Source: Acidimicrobiia bacterium
GTDB lineage: Bacteria; Actinomycetota; Acidimicrobiia; Acidimicrobiales; JANYDT01
NCBI GenBank assembly: GCA_025359845.1
Contig: JANYDT010000065.1
Location: 1 to 40,246, forward strand
Length of the DNA stretch: 40,246 nt
Direction: 5' to 3'
A program made the position numbers and the translations under genes. Below the pieces are notes generated by a model that saw only the letters and a program-made list of their open reading frames with translations, did no database searches and was not told where the DNA came from. Below, piece after piece: positions 16,318 to 25,076 of the stretch. How positions within the stretch are numbered: position 1 is the stretch's first letter; every line of letters starts with the position of its first letter.

Positions 16318-16908
16318 TTAGGGCCGGTGTCCGAGCATTTCGTGAATGAGGGGCACAAAGTGTTCGAGGGGCTCGCTGCGATAGTCGGCGTCAAAGGCCA
16401 CCGAGTCGTACTTGGCGCAGAACTCGGCGGTGTATTCGAAGTATTCGGTGCCCCGGAACTCTTCTCGCGCTTGGCTGTCGAGGCCGATATGGTCCCAGAA
16501 ATAATACCCCTGGAAGACTCCGTGCTTCTCCACCATCCAGTGGTTGGCGGGCGACACGAACGGCTTGAGGATGGCGGCGGCGATGCTCGGATGGTTGTAA
16601 GGCGTCAGCGTGTCGCCGATGTCGTGCAGCAGCGCGCACAAAAGGTATTCGTGATCGCGACCGTCGCGCTCGGCTCGAGTGGCGGTTTGTAGGCTGTGCT
16701 CCAGGCGGTTCACGGGAAACCCGCCGTGATCAAACGCCAGCGCCTGCATGAGCCCGACGACCCGATCGGGCACGTAGCTTTGCGTGACGGCGATCTGTGG
16801 GGTGATGAGATCCCAGTCCTCTTTGGTCGACTCCGCGAAAGACTTGAACTTGGCCCGCGGGGCGACGGCGTGAGGATCGAGCGTGACGGCTTCGGCGAGA
16901 TCAGTCAT
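16318..16908 (-). CDS. HD-domain protein, possibly a diiron oxygenase
   Basis: Protein of 196 residues with an HD metal-binding signature: His71 in LEHSLQTA, the His95-Asp96 pair in ALLHDIGDTLTP, His106 in NHPSIAA and a likely later Asp. Most HD proteins are phosphohydrolases, but the LEHSLQTATRA and LLHDIGD pattern also resembles the small PhnZ and inositol-oxygenase group, in which the same fold holds a mixed-valent diiron centre and uses O2. Which applies cannot be told by eye. ATG 16908 is chosen; GTG 16935 is possible. It is co-oriented with and immediately upstream of the cupredoxin gene. Confidence 0.75.
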   Translation of the reverse strand: MTDLAEAVTLDPHAVAPRAKFKSFAESTKEDWDLITPQIAVTQSYVPDRVVGLMQALAFDHGGFPVNRLEHSLQTATRAERDGRDHEYLLCALLHDIGDTLTPYNHPSIAAAILKPFVSPANHWMVEKHGVFQGYYFWDHIGLDSQAREEFRGTEYFEYTAEFCAKYDSVAFDADYRSEPLEHFVPLIHEMLGHRP

Positions 16909-17006
16909 GGTCTCAACGATAGTGGGCCCAGCCACCGCCAGGAGTCGCCCCGTCGGGCTCCACGGCGCGATGATTGGGCGTCCGACGCCATATTGAGGGG
17001 ACTTTC

Positions 17007-17123
17007 ATGCACGATCTTTTGATCAGGAACGCCACCATCGTGGAGGGTCCGGGTGGCGCGCCGGGTTTCTTCACGACCGGGTTGGCGTCGCTCGATCTCG
17101 ACTTCAAGGCAGTACGGGCATGA
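17007..17123 (+). pseudogene. 38-codon amidohydrolase N-terminal stub
   Basis: Short ORF with a good GAGGGG site (16995-17000) seven bases before ATG 17007. Residues 1-16 (MHDLLIRNATIVEGPG) are the first beta strand of a D-aminoacylase-type amidohydrolase, but the remaining 22 residues do not continue the family and the ORF stops after ...FKAVRA. The TGA overlaps the crotonase ATG as ATGA. It looks like the remnant of a gene whose middle was deleted, still serving as the translated leader of the crotonase. Confidence 0.45.
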
Positions 17124-17950
17124 CCACGGAGGGGCGCGGCGCGTCAACTTATACTGACATCGAGGTGGAGGTGGCCGATCCGGTGGCGATAATCCGCCTG
17201 AACCGGCCGGAGCGGCTCAACGCCCTTACCTACCCGATGCTGGCCTCGATCCGACTCGCAGTAGACGACGCCGTCGCCAATCCTTCGGTCGTGGGTATCA
17301 TCGTCACGGGCAACGGACGGGGGTTCAGCTCAGGGCTCGACTCCGAAGTGCTGAAGGCGACCACGGCGGCCGGCAGCTCCGGGCGGGCCAGGCCGGCCGA
17401 AGGCGAGTTGGCGGGCATGTTCTCCTATTTTCTGCACGTGCCCAAGCCGATCATCGCGGCGGTTAACGGGGTCGCCGCCGGCGGAGGGTTCGTGCTGGCG
17501 GCCATGGCCGATCTGCGTATCGCATCGCCGGCCGCGTCGTTCACCACGATCTTCTCGAAACGGGGCCTTACGTCAGAACACGGCACGAGCTGGATTCTGC
17601 CCAAACTGGTCGGCCCGGGCAGGGCCCTCGACCTGCTGTGGTCGTCGCGGCGCATCGACGGGGCCGAGGCGCTGCGGATGGGTTTGGTCGAGTACTTGTG
17701 TTCCGACGGCGAGGATCCTGTGGAGAGGGCTCGCGCCTACATCGCCGATCTGGCGGAGAACATTTCGCCGACCTCGATCGCCGACATGAAGCGCCTCGTC
17801 TACCGACACCTCGACACGATGTATCCAGAGGCGCTGGCCGAGGCCGACGTGGCGACGTGGCAGGCCCTCGATCGGCCTGATTCGAGGGAGGGGGCAATGG
17901 CCCTCATCGAGAAGCGGGCGCCGAACTTTCCCCGGTTAGGGGTGTTGTGA
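17120..17950 (+). CDS. Enoyl-CoA hydratase/isomerase (crotonase) family
   Basis: Crotonase-fold protein of 276 residues acting on acyl-CoA thioesters. Oxyanion-hole segments are GRGFSSGLD and NGVAAGGGF, and the catalytic-Glu position is filled by Glu in GLTSEHGTSW, followed by the typical LPKLVG. The hydratase, isomerase or lyase activity cannot be separated by eye. It is coupled upstream to the amidohydrolase stub (ATGA) and downstream to the sulfatase (GTGA), so the three are one transcript. The arrangement suggests the sulfatase and crotonase serve one degradation route. Confidence 0.9.
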   Translation: MTTEGRGASTYTDIEVEVADPVAIIRLNRPERLNALTYPMLASIRLAVDDAVANPSVVGIIVTGNGRGFSSGLDSEVLKATTAAGSSGRARPAEGELAGMFSYFLHVPKPIIAAVNGVAAGGGFVLAAMADLRIASPAASFTTIFSKRGLTSEHGTSWILPKLVGPGRALDLLWSSRRIDGAEALRMGLVEYLCSDGEDPVERARAYIADLAENISPTSIADMKRLVYRHLDTMYPEALAEADVATWQALDRPDSREGAMALIEKRAPNFPRLGVL

Positions 17951-20268
17951 CCGACTCTGGGGGCGCCGCCGCCGATGCCCCGTTTGGTCCCGATAGCCGT
18001 ATCGGGCGGGTGATGGGCGCGTCGGAACCGTGGTGGCCGACCCGCCCGTCGGCCAAAGGCAAGCCCAACGTGATAATTGTCCTCGTCGACGACGTCGGCT
18101 TCAGTGACATCGGCTGCTTCGGCTCCGAAATCCTCACGCCCGTCATCGACGCAATGGCGGCCAACGGACTCCGGTTCACCAACTTTCACGTCAATCCGAT
18201 GTGCTCGCCCACCCGCGCGTCGCTATTGACCGGGCTCAACTGTCACAACGTCGGGTTCGGCCATGTCGCGAACTCCGACCCGGGGTATCCCGGCTACTGG
18301 AGCGAGCTGCCCGAAAATGTATCGACCCTGGCCGAGATCCTTCAATCAGCCGGATACGCCACCCTCATGACCGGTAAATGGCACTTGGCACGCGACGCCG
18401 ACATCTCGGCCAAGGGGCCGAATCATTCGTGGCCGTGTCAGCGGGGTTTCGACCGGTTCTATGGCATCCTTGACGCGTTCACCAACGTGCACCATCCTCA
18501 CCATTTGGTCGAAGACAATCACGTCGTCGAGGTCGAACGCTACCCCGACGGCTACTATTTGACCGATGATCTGACCACCAAAGCAATCCGTCTGATCAAG
18601 GAGCGCAAGGCCAACGACCCGGCGCAGCCTTTCTTCTTGTACATGGCCCATCCTGCGGCCCACGCCCCGCTCCTGGCCAAAGACGCCGACATCGCCAAGT
18701 ACGCCGAAATGTATGGGATGGGCTGGGACTGGCTACGGGAACAGCGTTTCGCCCGCCAAGTGGCGGCTGGGGTGGTGCCCGACGGAGCAGTGATGGCGCC
18801 TCGCAACCCGGAACCAGGGGCCGAAGTCAAGCCGTGGGATTCGCTGACCGCGGAAGAGCAGCGGCTGTACGCCCGTTATATGGCGGTGTTCGCGGCCATG
18901 ATCGATTCCGTCGATCAGAACATGGGCCGGCTGCGTGACGAGTTGACGGCCATGGGGGAGTGGGATGACACGATTGTGTTGTTTCTTTCCGACAACGGGG
19001 CCAGTCGCGAAGGCGAGCACGTCGGTACGACGAGCTATTACAACGACCTGCGCCCGGTTGGGACGGGCGTGGTGGAACCTCGTCCTAGCGACCTTAGTCG
19101 CATCGGTGATATTGGCTCACCCCGGGTTATGGCGCACTATCCCCAAGGCTGGGCGATGGCCGGCAATACCCCTTTCCGGTTGTACAAGACGTTCGCTCAT
19201 GCCGGTGGTCACCAGGTTCCCTGCGTGCTGCATTGGCCCAATGGTGGACTCGAAGCGGGAGGCATCCGCACGCAATACCAACACGTCATCGACGTCGTGC
19301 CCACCCTCCTGGACTTGATCGGCATCAAAGCTCCGACGATCCGCCGCGGTGAGCCGACCAAGCCCATCCAGGGCGCGACTTTCCGGGGCGCACTGGCGTC
19401 CGCCGACGCGCCGTCCACCCGACAGTCGCAGCATTACGAGTTGGGCGGGCATCGGGCCTTCATGCGCGATGGATGGGAGGTTGTCACGCTGCATCGCCCG
19501 CAGACGTCGTTCGCCGATGAGGCGTGGGAGCTCTTCGACCTCGCTCATGACTCGACCCAGGTTCACGATTTGGCAGCGGCCCATCCCGACCGGGTCCGGG
19601 AGCTGGTCGAGGGATGGGAGTCTGCCGCAAGAGCCAATCAGGTGTACCCGCTCGACGAGGGCACCGGCTACCGATGGGCCGTCCGGGCGCCCTATGTCGA
19701 AGACCTCGAGCAGTCGATCACCCTGTGGCCGGGCACGCCCACGCTCGAGCCATGGCGGTCGCGGCGCCTCATCTGGATGCGCTCCTTCGATGTGATCGCC
19801 GATCTCGATTTCCGGCCCGGCGACCGTGGTGTCTTGGTCTCGCACGGGGATCAGGGCGGAGGGTATCTGCTGTACGTCCACGACGATCGCCCGGTGTTCC
19901 ACTTCAACGACGGTCGCGGTGGGGCGCACGTGCTGACGGGCCCGTCGCTGGCTTCGGGCGAGCGGGTGCTGACGGTGTCGGTATCGGCGGCCGAGGCTTT
20001 GCAATGGGCCGTGACCCTGCTCATCGACGGAGCCGCCGCCGGGTCGCTGGCGGCTCTGCCCGCGCTGTTCCCGATGGCGCCGTTCGAAGGAATCGACATC
20101 GGCATCGACCGTAGGTCGCCCGTGTCGTGGGAGCTGGCGCACAGGGAGGGCTCATTCGCCTATTCGGGCACGCTGCGGCGGGTGCGCTACGAGGTGGGCG
20201 AGCCCGGCCCCATCAACCCAGCCAAGTTTGTCGCGATGATGCGGACGGTGGCCGCCCGCTTCGCCTGA
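17947..20268 (+). CDS. Arylsulfatase
   Basis: Alkaline-phosphatase-fold sulfatase of 773 residues, the size of long actinobacterial arylsulfatases. Metal-binding VLVDDVGFSDIG at about 44-55; the activation motif is CSPTR at residues 86-90, where Cys86 must be oxidised to formylglycine by a maturation enzyme not in this window. TGKWHL and FLSDNGAS complete the active site. Residues about 560-773 form the C-terminal beta-rich extension common to this subgroup. No signal peptide is seen, so it is probably cytosolic. GTG 17947 overlaps the crotonase stop (GTGA). It releases sulfate from a sulfate ester, perhaps as part of a sterol- or aromatic-type substrate route (inference). Confidence 0.92.
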   Translation: MTDSGGAAADAPFGPDSRIGRVMGASEPWWPTRPSAKGKPNVIIVLVDDVGFSDIGCFGSEILTPVIDAMAANGLRFTNFHVNPMCSPTRASLLTGLNCHNVGFGHVANSDPGYPGYWSELPENVSTLAEILQSAGYATLMTGKWHLARDADISAKGPNHSWPCQRGFDRFYGILDAFTNVHHPHHLVEDNHVVEVERYPDGYYLTDDLTTKAIRLIKERKANDPAQPFFLYMAHPAAHAPLLAKDADIAKYAEMYGMGWDWLREQRFARQVAAGVVPDGAVMAPRNPEPGAEVKPWDSLTAEEQRLYARYMAVFAAMIDSVDQNMGRLRDELTAMGEWDDTIVLFLSDNGASREGEHVGTTSYYNDLRPVGTGVVEPRPSDLSRIGDIGSPRVMAHYPQGWAMAGNTPFRLYKTFAHAGGHQVPCVLHWPNGGLEAGGIRTQYQHVIDVVPTLLDLIGIKAPTIRRGEPTKPIQGATFRGALASADAPSTRQSQHYELGGHRAFMRDGWEVVTLHRPQTSFADEAWELFDLAHDSTQVHDLAAAHPDRVRELVEGWESAARANQVYPLDEGTGYRWAVRAPYVEDLEQSITLWPGTPTLEPWRSRRLIWMRSFDVIADLDFRPGDRGVLVSHGDQGGGYLLYVHDDRPVFHFNDGRGGAHVLTGPSLASGERVLTVSVSAAEALQWAVTLLIDGAAAGSLAALPALFPMAPFEGIDIGIDRRSPVSWELAHREGSFAYSGTLRRVRYEVGEPGPINPAKFVAMMRTVAARFA

Positions 20269-20330
20269 CGGCGGCGACAATCGGTCGCTGTTCGGCTGCG
20301 TTTCAGTTGACGCGGAGTCGACGGCGTGCA

Positions 20331-20921
20331 TCAAATGACGCTCGCACCGCCGAGGGTATGGCGCAGGCGGTCTCTCACCTCCATGAGGGCGAACCCGAGC
20401 AGGTTCAGGCCCTTCCACTCGGCCACCTGACCAGCGAGCGGGTCGTCAGCGGCGAGCCCGATGCCCCAGATACGATCGACCGGACTCGCCTCGGCGAGCA
20501 CCCGTTCGCCGGTCGCGAGCAAGTAATCGCCCAACACGCGGTTCTGCCCGAACTTCGCCGTGTTCGCGTCGACGACGATGGCGAATCGTTGGGCGTCCCA
20601 GGCGTTCGAATCGAACCCTCTCACGCTCCGTCCCAAGGCCTTGGCCTCGCCCGGCGTCCGGGCCGCCATGATGGCTGCCAGCGCGACTTGGTCGGCAAAG
20701 AGGCGGGCCTTTTCCGCCATCATGTAATGCTCCGCGGTCGCGTACCTTTGGTCGGCCACCTCGAAGGGAACCGGGAACCATTGACTCAACCAGTGTGGCC
20801 CCGGCTCGTCGCCGGCTCCGTCGTGACCCCAGAACAACACGAACTTGAGCCGCTCGCCCCGTATCTCGGCCTCCAGCAGGGCTTCAAGGCGTTCGTCGGA
20901 TGTTCGCACACGACACAGCAT
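20331..20921 (-). CDS. NADAR (YbiA-like) N-glycosidase family protein
   Basis: NADAR-domain protein of 196 residues. Family marks are FVLFWGH near residue 27, LSQWFPVPF, the TAEHYMMAEKA helix at about 62-73, and the C-terminal VDRIWGIGLAADDP and GLNLLGFALMEVR. Family members cleave N-glycosidic bonds, including toxic early riboflavin intermediates (YbiA/RibX) and ADP-ribose on nucleic acid. The function here is housekeeping damage control or ADP-ribose removal; no toxin gene is adjacent, which favours the former. ATG 20921 is divergent from the next LLM gene and the stop converges with the sulfatase. Confidence 0.88.
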   Translation of the reverse strand: MLCRVRTSDERLEALLEAEIRGERLKFVLFWGHDGAGDEPGPHWLSQWFPVPFEVADQRYATAEHYMMAEKARLFADQVALAAIMAARTPGEAKALGRSVRGFDSNAWDAQRFAIVVDANTAKFGQNRVLGDYLLATGERVLAEASPVDRIWGIGLAADDPLAGQVAEWKGLNLLGFALMEVRDRLRHTLGGASVI

Positions 20922-21013
20922 GGCCCAGGACGCAGTGTTAGTTTCTGAGGGCCGCCGGAAGGCCGTATGACTTCGTAACCGGCACTATTCTCGAACGAAC
21001 CTAGGAGTTCACC

Positions 21014-22216
21014 ATGGAATTTGGGGTTTTTCTCAACGGGTACCTGCCCGGGCCCGGCGCCCACAACACGAAGACCGAGCACATGATGCTCATGCGAGAG
21101 GCGCAATACGCCATCCACGCCGACAAGTTCAATTGGAAATATGCCTGGTTCGGCGAGCATCACTCGCTGACCGAATATAGCCATATGTCGGCGCCCGAGG
21201 TAGTCATGGGGTACGTCGCCGCCCGAACCAACCAGATTCACCTGTCGAGCGGCATCAACAGCCTGTCACCCCGCAAAGAGCACCCGGTGCGGTATGCCGA
21301 GCGGGCGGCCATGCTCGACCACATCACCGAGGGCCGCTATGAGTGGGGGACTGGTCGCGGGGCCGGCAGTCACGAGTTGGCGTCGTTCAACATCATGGAG
21401 CCCAACTCGACCAAGAGCGAGTGGGAAGAGGTCGTTCGGGAGATCCCGCGTATGTGGGAACAGCGCGACTACAGCTATGAGGGCAAGCACTTCACCGTGC
21501 CAACGCCGCACAACATTCTTCCGAAGCCCTACGGCGACGGCCACCCGCCGATCTGGGTCGCGGCGGGCAATCCGCCTACGTTTGGCCGGGCCGGAGAGGC
21601 CGGTATTGGCGCCATAGCATTCAACTTCGAACCTATCTACAATCTGCAGGACCGCGTGAATGCCTATAAAGAAGGTATCTCGCGTTGCACCGAGCCGATC
21701 GGCCAGTTCCTGCACGATAACCTGATGATGACCAACGGTATGGTCTGTCTCAATGACCGCAAACGGGCACGCGAAATTGCTGTATCGAGGGGCCGTGGCT
21801 ATCTGGTATCGATGGTCAATCTCTACCACGACACCATGCCCTCCAACCCCATGGTGCCGACGTGGCCCAACCCGCCCCATCCCATCCCTCAAGACGATGA
21901 GACGCTCGACTATCTCATCGCTAACGGCTTCATGCTGTGCGGCACTCCGGAGGAAGTCTCCGAGCAGATCAAGGCGTACGAAAAGGTGGGCTGCGATCAG
22001 TTGGTGTTTGGGCTGCCCGGCGAGGGTCTCGAACACGAGGAGGTGCTCGAGATGATCGAGATCTTCGGTTCGAAGGTAATTCCCGAATTCGACACCGATC
22101 CGATGCACCGCTCGACCCGCGCCCGACTCAACGCCAATCGGAAATACCCCGACTTCCAACATACGCCGCCGACCGTCGAGACGCCTGTCCTTCCGGCCAC
22201 GATCTTGCTGCCATGA
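21014..22216 (+). CDS. LLM-class flavin-dependent oxidoreductase (monooxygenase-like)
   Basis: Bacterial-luciferase-like protein of 400 residues. It begins MEFGVFLNGYLPG and has WFGEHHSLTEY, the segment common to luciferase-type monooxygenases, followed by INSLSPRKEHPVR, YEWGTGRGAGS and PPIWVAAGNP. AGGAG at 21003-21007 fixes ATG 21014. A TATTCT box at 20986-20991 may be the promoter -10. It is the first gene of an operon with an EthD-like protein (ATGA overlap) and a cyclase-family hydrolase. Probably an FMNH2- or F420H2-dependent oxygenase on an organic substrate; substrate unknown. Confidence 0.88.
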   Translation: MEFGVFLNGYLPGPGAHNTKTEHMMLMREAQYAIHADKFNWKYAWFGEHHSLTEYSHMSAPEVVMGYVAARTNQIHLSSGINSLSPRKEHPVRYAERAAMLDHITEGRYEWGTGRGAGSHELASFNIMEPNSTKSEWEEVVREIPRMWEQRDYSYEGKHFTVPTPHNILPKPYGDGHPPIWVAAGNPPTFGRAGEAGIGAIAFNFEPIYNLQDRVNAYKEGISRCTEPIGQFLHDNLMMTNGMVCLNDRKRAREIAVSRGRGYLVSMVNLYHDTMPSNPMVPTWPNPPHPIPQDDETLDYLIANGFMLCGTPEEVSEQIKAYEKVGCDQLVFGLPGEGLEHEEVLEMIEIFGSKVIPEFDTDPMHRSTRARLNANRKYPDFQHTPPTVETPVLPATILLP

Positions 22217-23031
22217 CGTACGCGCTGAAGGCCGGCGGGCGCGACGACTATCCGGTAAAGGTGGGCAGCATGCTTCTCACGATGGTCGATCCCAACCCCG
22301 GGTTCGAGAAGGCCTATAACCGATGGTACGAGCGCGATCATTACTACACCGGGTGCATGGTCGGCCCGTGGCTGTTCGCCGGAAGTCGCTGGGTCGCTCC
22401 CCGCGAGCTCAAAGACCTCCGGTGGCCCGAAGACGACACGGTCGCCAAACCGTACACGGCGGGTTCGTATGTCGCCATCTACTGGGTCGAGGAAGGGCGC
22501 CACGCTGAACACTTCAACGACTGGGCCGTGCCCCAAGTGCAGAAGATCTATGCCGAGGGACGGGGTTTCTCGGAGCGCCGCCACATTCACACGAGCCTCT
22601 TCAACCGCGTGGGCGTGGTGTACCGCGACACCGACGGCGTGCCGCTCGACCTGGCCCTCGATGCCCGCTACGACGCGATGGTAGCGGTGTGGTTGGATGG
22701 CAAGAAGGGGCGAATCGCGGCCGATCTGCACGCCGCGCTGGTGCCCGCCATGCAAGCGCTCGTGGATGGGTCGTCGATCGAGAGCGTGTCATCGTGGTCG
22801 CCCTGCCCGGCCGAGAGCGGTCCGAGGGATGCCCCGATGGATCTGGGCAGTCCCGCCGGAGGCCCTAACCGTTTGTGTCAGCTGCTCTTCGTTCGCGGTG
22901 ATGTTCGTCAGGTGCTCGCACGGGTGCGCGCATATACCGAAACCGTATCAGGCTATGCTGACGTACGACTGGTCGCGCCCTTCTTCGCTACGGTGGTCGG
23001 CACTGACAAATACGCAGAGGAGCTCTGGTAA
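22213..23031 (+). CDS. EthD-like/dimeric alpha-beta barrel protein of unknown function
   Basis: Protein of 272 residues with no name I can give. The start region, FEKAYNRWYERDHYY near residue 35, resembles dimeric alpha+beta barrel proteins of the EthD/stress-barrel type, and a second similar half begins near CQLLFVRGD at about residue 219, so it may be a two-barrel protein. ATG 22213 overlaps the LLM stop as ATGA, and only two bases separate its TAA from the cyclase ATG, so it is translated from the same message. Barrels of this type often accompany oxygenases as helper or small enzymatic units; a role with the upstream LLM enzyme is inference. Confidence 0.7.
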   Translation: MTYALKAGGRDDYPVKVGSMLLTMVDPNPGFEKAYNRWYERDHYYTGCMVGPWLFAGSRWVAPRELKDLRWPEDDTVAKPYTAGSYVAIYWVEEGRHAEHFNDWAVPQVQKIYAEGRGFSERRHIHTSLFNRVGVVYRDTDGVPLDLALDARYDAMVAVWLDGKKGRIAADLHAALVPAMQALVDGSSIESVSSWSPCPAESGPRDAPMDLGSPAGGPNRLCQLLFVRGDVRQVLARVRAYTETVSGYADVRLVAPFFATVVGTDKYAEELW

Positions 23032-23033
23032 AG

Positions 23034-23966
23034 ATGGCCCTTCCCGATTGGTTTCACGAACTCGCCGGCAAGGTCCGCAACTGGGGCCGTTGGGGAGCCG
23101 ATGACGAGATCGGCACCATCAACCTTATCGACAATGCGGCCCGCCTGCGGGGTGTCGCGTCGGTCAAGACGGGGCGTCCGTTCAGCCTGGCCATGCTGCT
23201 CCACGAAGACGGCGTGCAGACCGGCGTCATCCCCGGTCGCATCAACCCCATCCACGCCATGGTCGCTATCAACTCGCCCATGAGCGGCGACCCATCGGAA
23301 TTCTGCACGAGCGACGACACCATCCATATGGGCGTCCAGGCCGCGACCCATTGGGACGGGCTGGGCCATGTGAGCTACGACGCCAAGATGTACAACGGCT
23401 ACCCGGCCGCTTCGATTACCGAGGCTGGCGCATCGAAATGTGGAATCGAGAAGATCACCAGCATGGTGTCGCGCGGGGTGCTGCTCGACATCGCTCGCCT
23501 GAAAGGCGTCGATTGTCTCGAGGGTAGCTACGCCATAACCGGCGATGATCTTGATGCCGCGTGCGAGATGGCAAGGGTAAAGATGGTCCCCGGTGACATC
23601 GTCTTGGTGCGTACGGGTAAGGGGAAATTTCTGGCGCAGTCGCCGCCTGACAAGTTTGGTTACATGTTCCCGAATTCCGGTCCGTCGCTCAAGTCGGTTG
23701 AATGGTTCCGGCGTCATGACGTCGCCGCGGTGGCCAACGACACGCTCACGTTCGAGGTGTATCCGTGTGAAGACGAGGCCGCGCAACTACCCGTCCACCT
23801 GTTGCATCTCGTCGATATGGGCATGACGCAGGGCCAGAACTTCGTGCTCGACGCGCTCGCCGCGGACTGTGCCGAGGACGGGCAGTACACATTTCTGCTC
23901 GAAGCCTCGCCGCAGCCCATCCTCGGCGGTACGGGCTCGATGGTGAACCCCGTCGCGATCAAATAG
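23034..23966 (+). CDS. Cyclase-family (kynurenine-formamidase-like) metal hydrolase
   Basis: Protein of 310 residues of the cyclase family (PF04199 type), metal-dependent hydrolases that include bacterial kynurenine formamidase and isatin hydrolase. The metal motif is ATHWDGLGHV near residue 104, a variant of the usual H-x-G-T-H-x-D-x-x-x-H. The region GDIVLVRTGKGKF is also typical. GAGGAG at 23017-23022 is 11 bases before ATG 23034. Third gene of the LLM operon, it probably opens an amide, lactone or cyclic diketone product (inference). Confidence 0.85.
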   Translation: MALPDWFHELAGKVRNWGRWGADDEIGTINLIDNAARLRGVASVKTGRPFSLAMLLHEDGVQTGVIPGRINPIHAMVAINSPMSGDPSEFCTSDDTIHMGVQAATHWDGLGHVSYDAKMYNGYPAASITEAGASKCGIEKITSMVSRGVLLDIARLKGVDCLEGSYAITGDDLDAACEMARVKMVPGDIVLVRTGKGKFLAQSPPDKFGYMFPNSGPSLKSVEWFRRHDVAAVANDTLTFEVYPCEDEAAQLPVHLLHLVDMGMTQGQNFVLDALAADCAEDGQYTFLLEASPQPILGGTGSMVNPVAIK

Positions 23967-23986
23967 CTTCCCCGAACGCCTCGTCG

Positions 23987-23992
23987 TAGGAT
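23987..23992 (+). promoter_or_regulatory. Candidate -10 box for a leaderless transcript
   Basis: TAGGAT (TANNNT type) lies six bases before GTG 23999 and no ribosome site is visible. This is the geometry of actinobacterial leaderless transcripts; no convincing -35 hexamer is seen. Confidence 0.35.
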
Positions 23993-23998
23993 CCGGCC

Positions 23999-25027
23999 GT
24001 GCTCCAATTCCGTCGGCTCGGGGTTGACGACGCCGGCGAGGCTCTGACTTTGCAGCGCGCCGCGTTCGTTTCCGAGGCGGCCTTGTACGAAACGGTTCGG
24101 ATCCCACCATTGATCGACACCATCGACGACCTTCGCCGCGAACTGGCCGCGACCATTACGACAGGGGCCTTCCTCGACTCGCGCCTTGTCGGTTCCGCGA
24201 GGCTTACGTTGGAGTTGCCAACCGGATGGATCAGCCGCGTCGCCGTGGCCCCTGACCAACAAGGCCGCGGGTTCGGCTCCGCCCTGCTGCGGGAAGTCGA
24301 GCGCACTGCCCCCGCAACCGTGCGGCGATTTCAGCTGGCCGCGGCCAATCGCAGCGCGAACAACATTGGCTTGTACGGACACCTCGGCTACGTCGAGTTC
24401 GGGCGCGGGCCCGACGCCGTCGGCATCGAGATGGTTTTCATGGTCAAGCCCCGCGTGCCTGGCGTATTGCTGATATCGGGCAGCCTGCGGACCCGGTCGG
24501 TCAACAGCGCCGTGCTTCGTACTCTTGCCGACGTGGCCGGGCTCGTGGGGCTGACGGCGAGCATCTTCGACGCCACGACTGAGTTGCCCTATTTCGATCC
24601 CGATTGTGACGATGACCACCTTCCCCGGTCGGTGGCCGCACTCCGCCGGGCCATCGGTGCGGCCAACGCGCTCGTGTTCTCCACGCCCGAGTACGCCGGG
24701 GCGCTCCCTGGTGCATTCAAGAATTTGCTGGACTGGACGGTCGGCGGAATGGAAATGGCCGACAAACCGGTGGGGTGGGTCAACGTGTCGAACAACCCAG
24801 GCCGGGCCGCCGCCACCTACTCCTCTCTCGAGACGGTGCTCGGGTACGTCAACGCCGACGTCGTGCCCGGGGCCTGCGTGGCCATTCCGCTCAGCCACAC
24901 CGCGGTCGGCCCGGACTCGATGATTGCCGAGGCCCCGGTCCGAACCGAGCTGACAAAGGTGTGTGTCGCCCTCAGGGCCCGAATCGACGACCGAGCCCTG
25001 GTTGAGTGGCGCGCCGGCCAGCGTTGA
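23999..25027 (+). CDS. GNAT acetyltransferase fused to NADPH-dependent FMN reductase
   Basis: One 342-residue protein with two folds normally separate. Residues 1-150 are a GNAT N-acetyltransferase: VAPDQQGRGFGSALL near residue 85 is the acetyl-CoA pyrophosphate loop and IGLYGHLGYVEFG the closing strand. Residues 151-342 are a flavodoxin-like NADPH:FMN reductase: LISGSLRTRSVNSAV at about 157-171 binds FMN phosphate and TPEYAGALPGAFKNLLDW near 229 contacts the ring. No stop or frame change occurs at the join. The reductase half could supply reduced flavin to the LLM oxygenase upstream; the acetyltransferase substrate is unknown. Confidence 0.85.
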   Translation: MLQFRRLGVDDAGEALTLQRAAFVSEAALYETVRIPPLIDTIDDLRRELAATITTGAFLDSRLVGSARLTLELPTGWISRVAVAPDQQGRGFGSALLREVERTAPATVRRFQLAAANRSANNIGLYGHLGYVEFGRGPDAVGIEMVFMVKPRVPGVLLISGSLRTRSVNSAVLRTLADVAGLVGLTASIFDATTELPYFDPDCDDDHLPRSVAALRRAIGAANALVFSTPEYAGALPGAFKNLLDWTVGGMEMADKPVGWVNVSNNPGRAAATYSSLETVLGYVNADVVPGACVAIPLSHTAVGPDSMIAEAPVRTELTKVCVALRARIDDRALVEWRAGQR

Positions 25028-25076
25028 ATGAACCCACGTTCGACGCGGACCGCGCTCTTGGGTCAGGATGGGCGCT

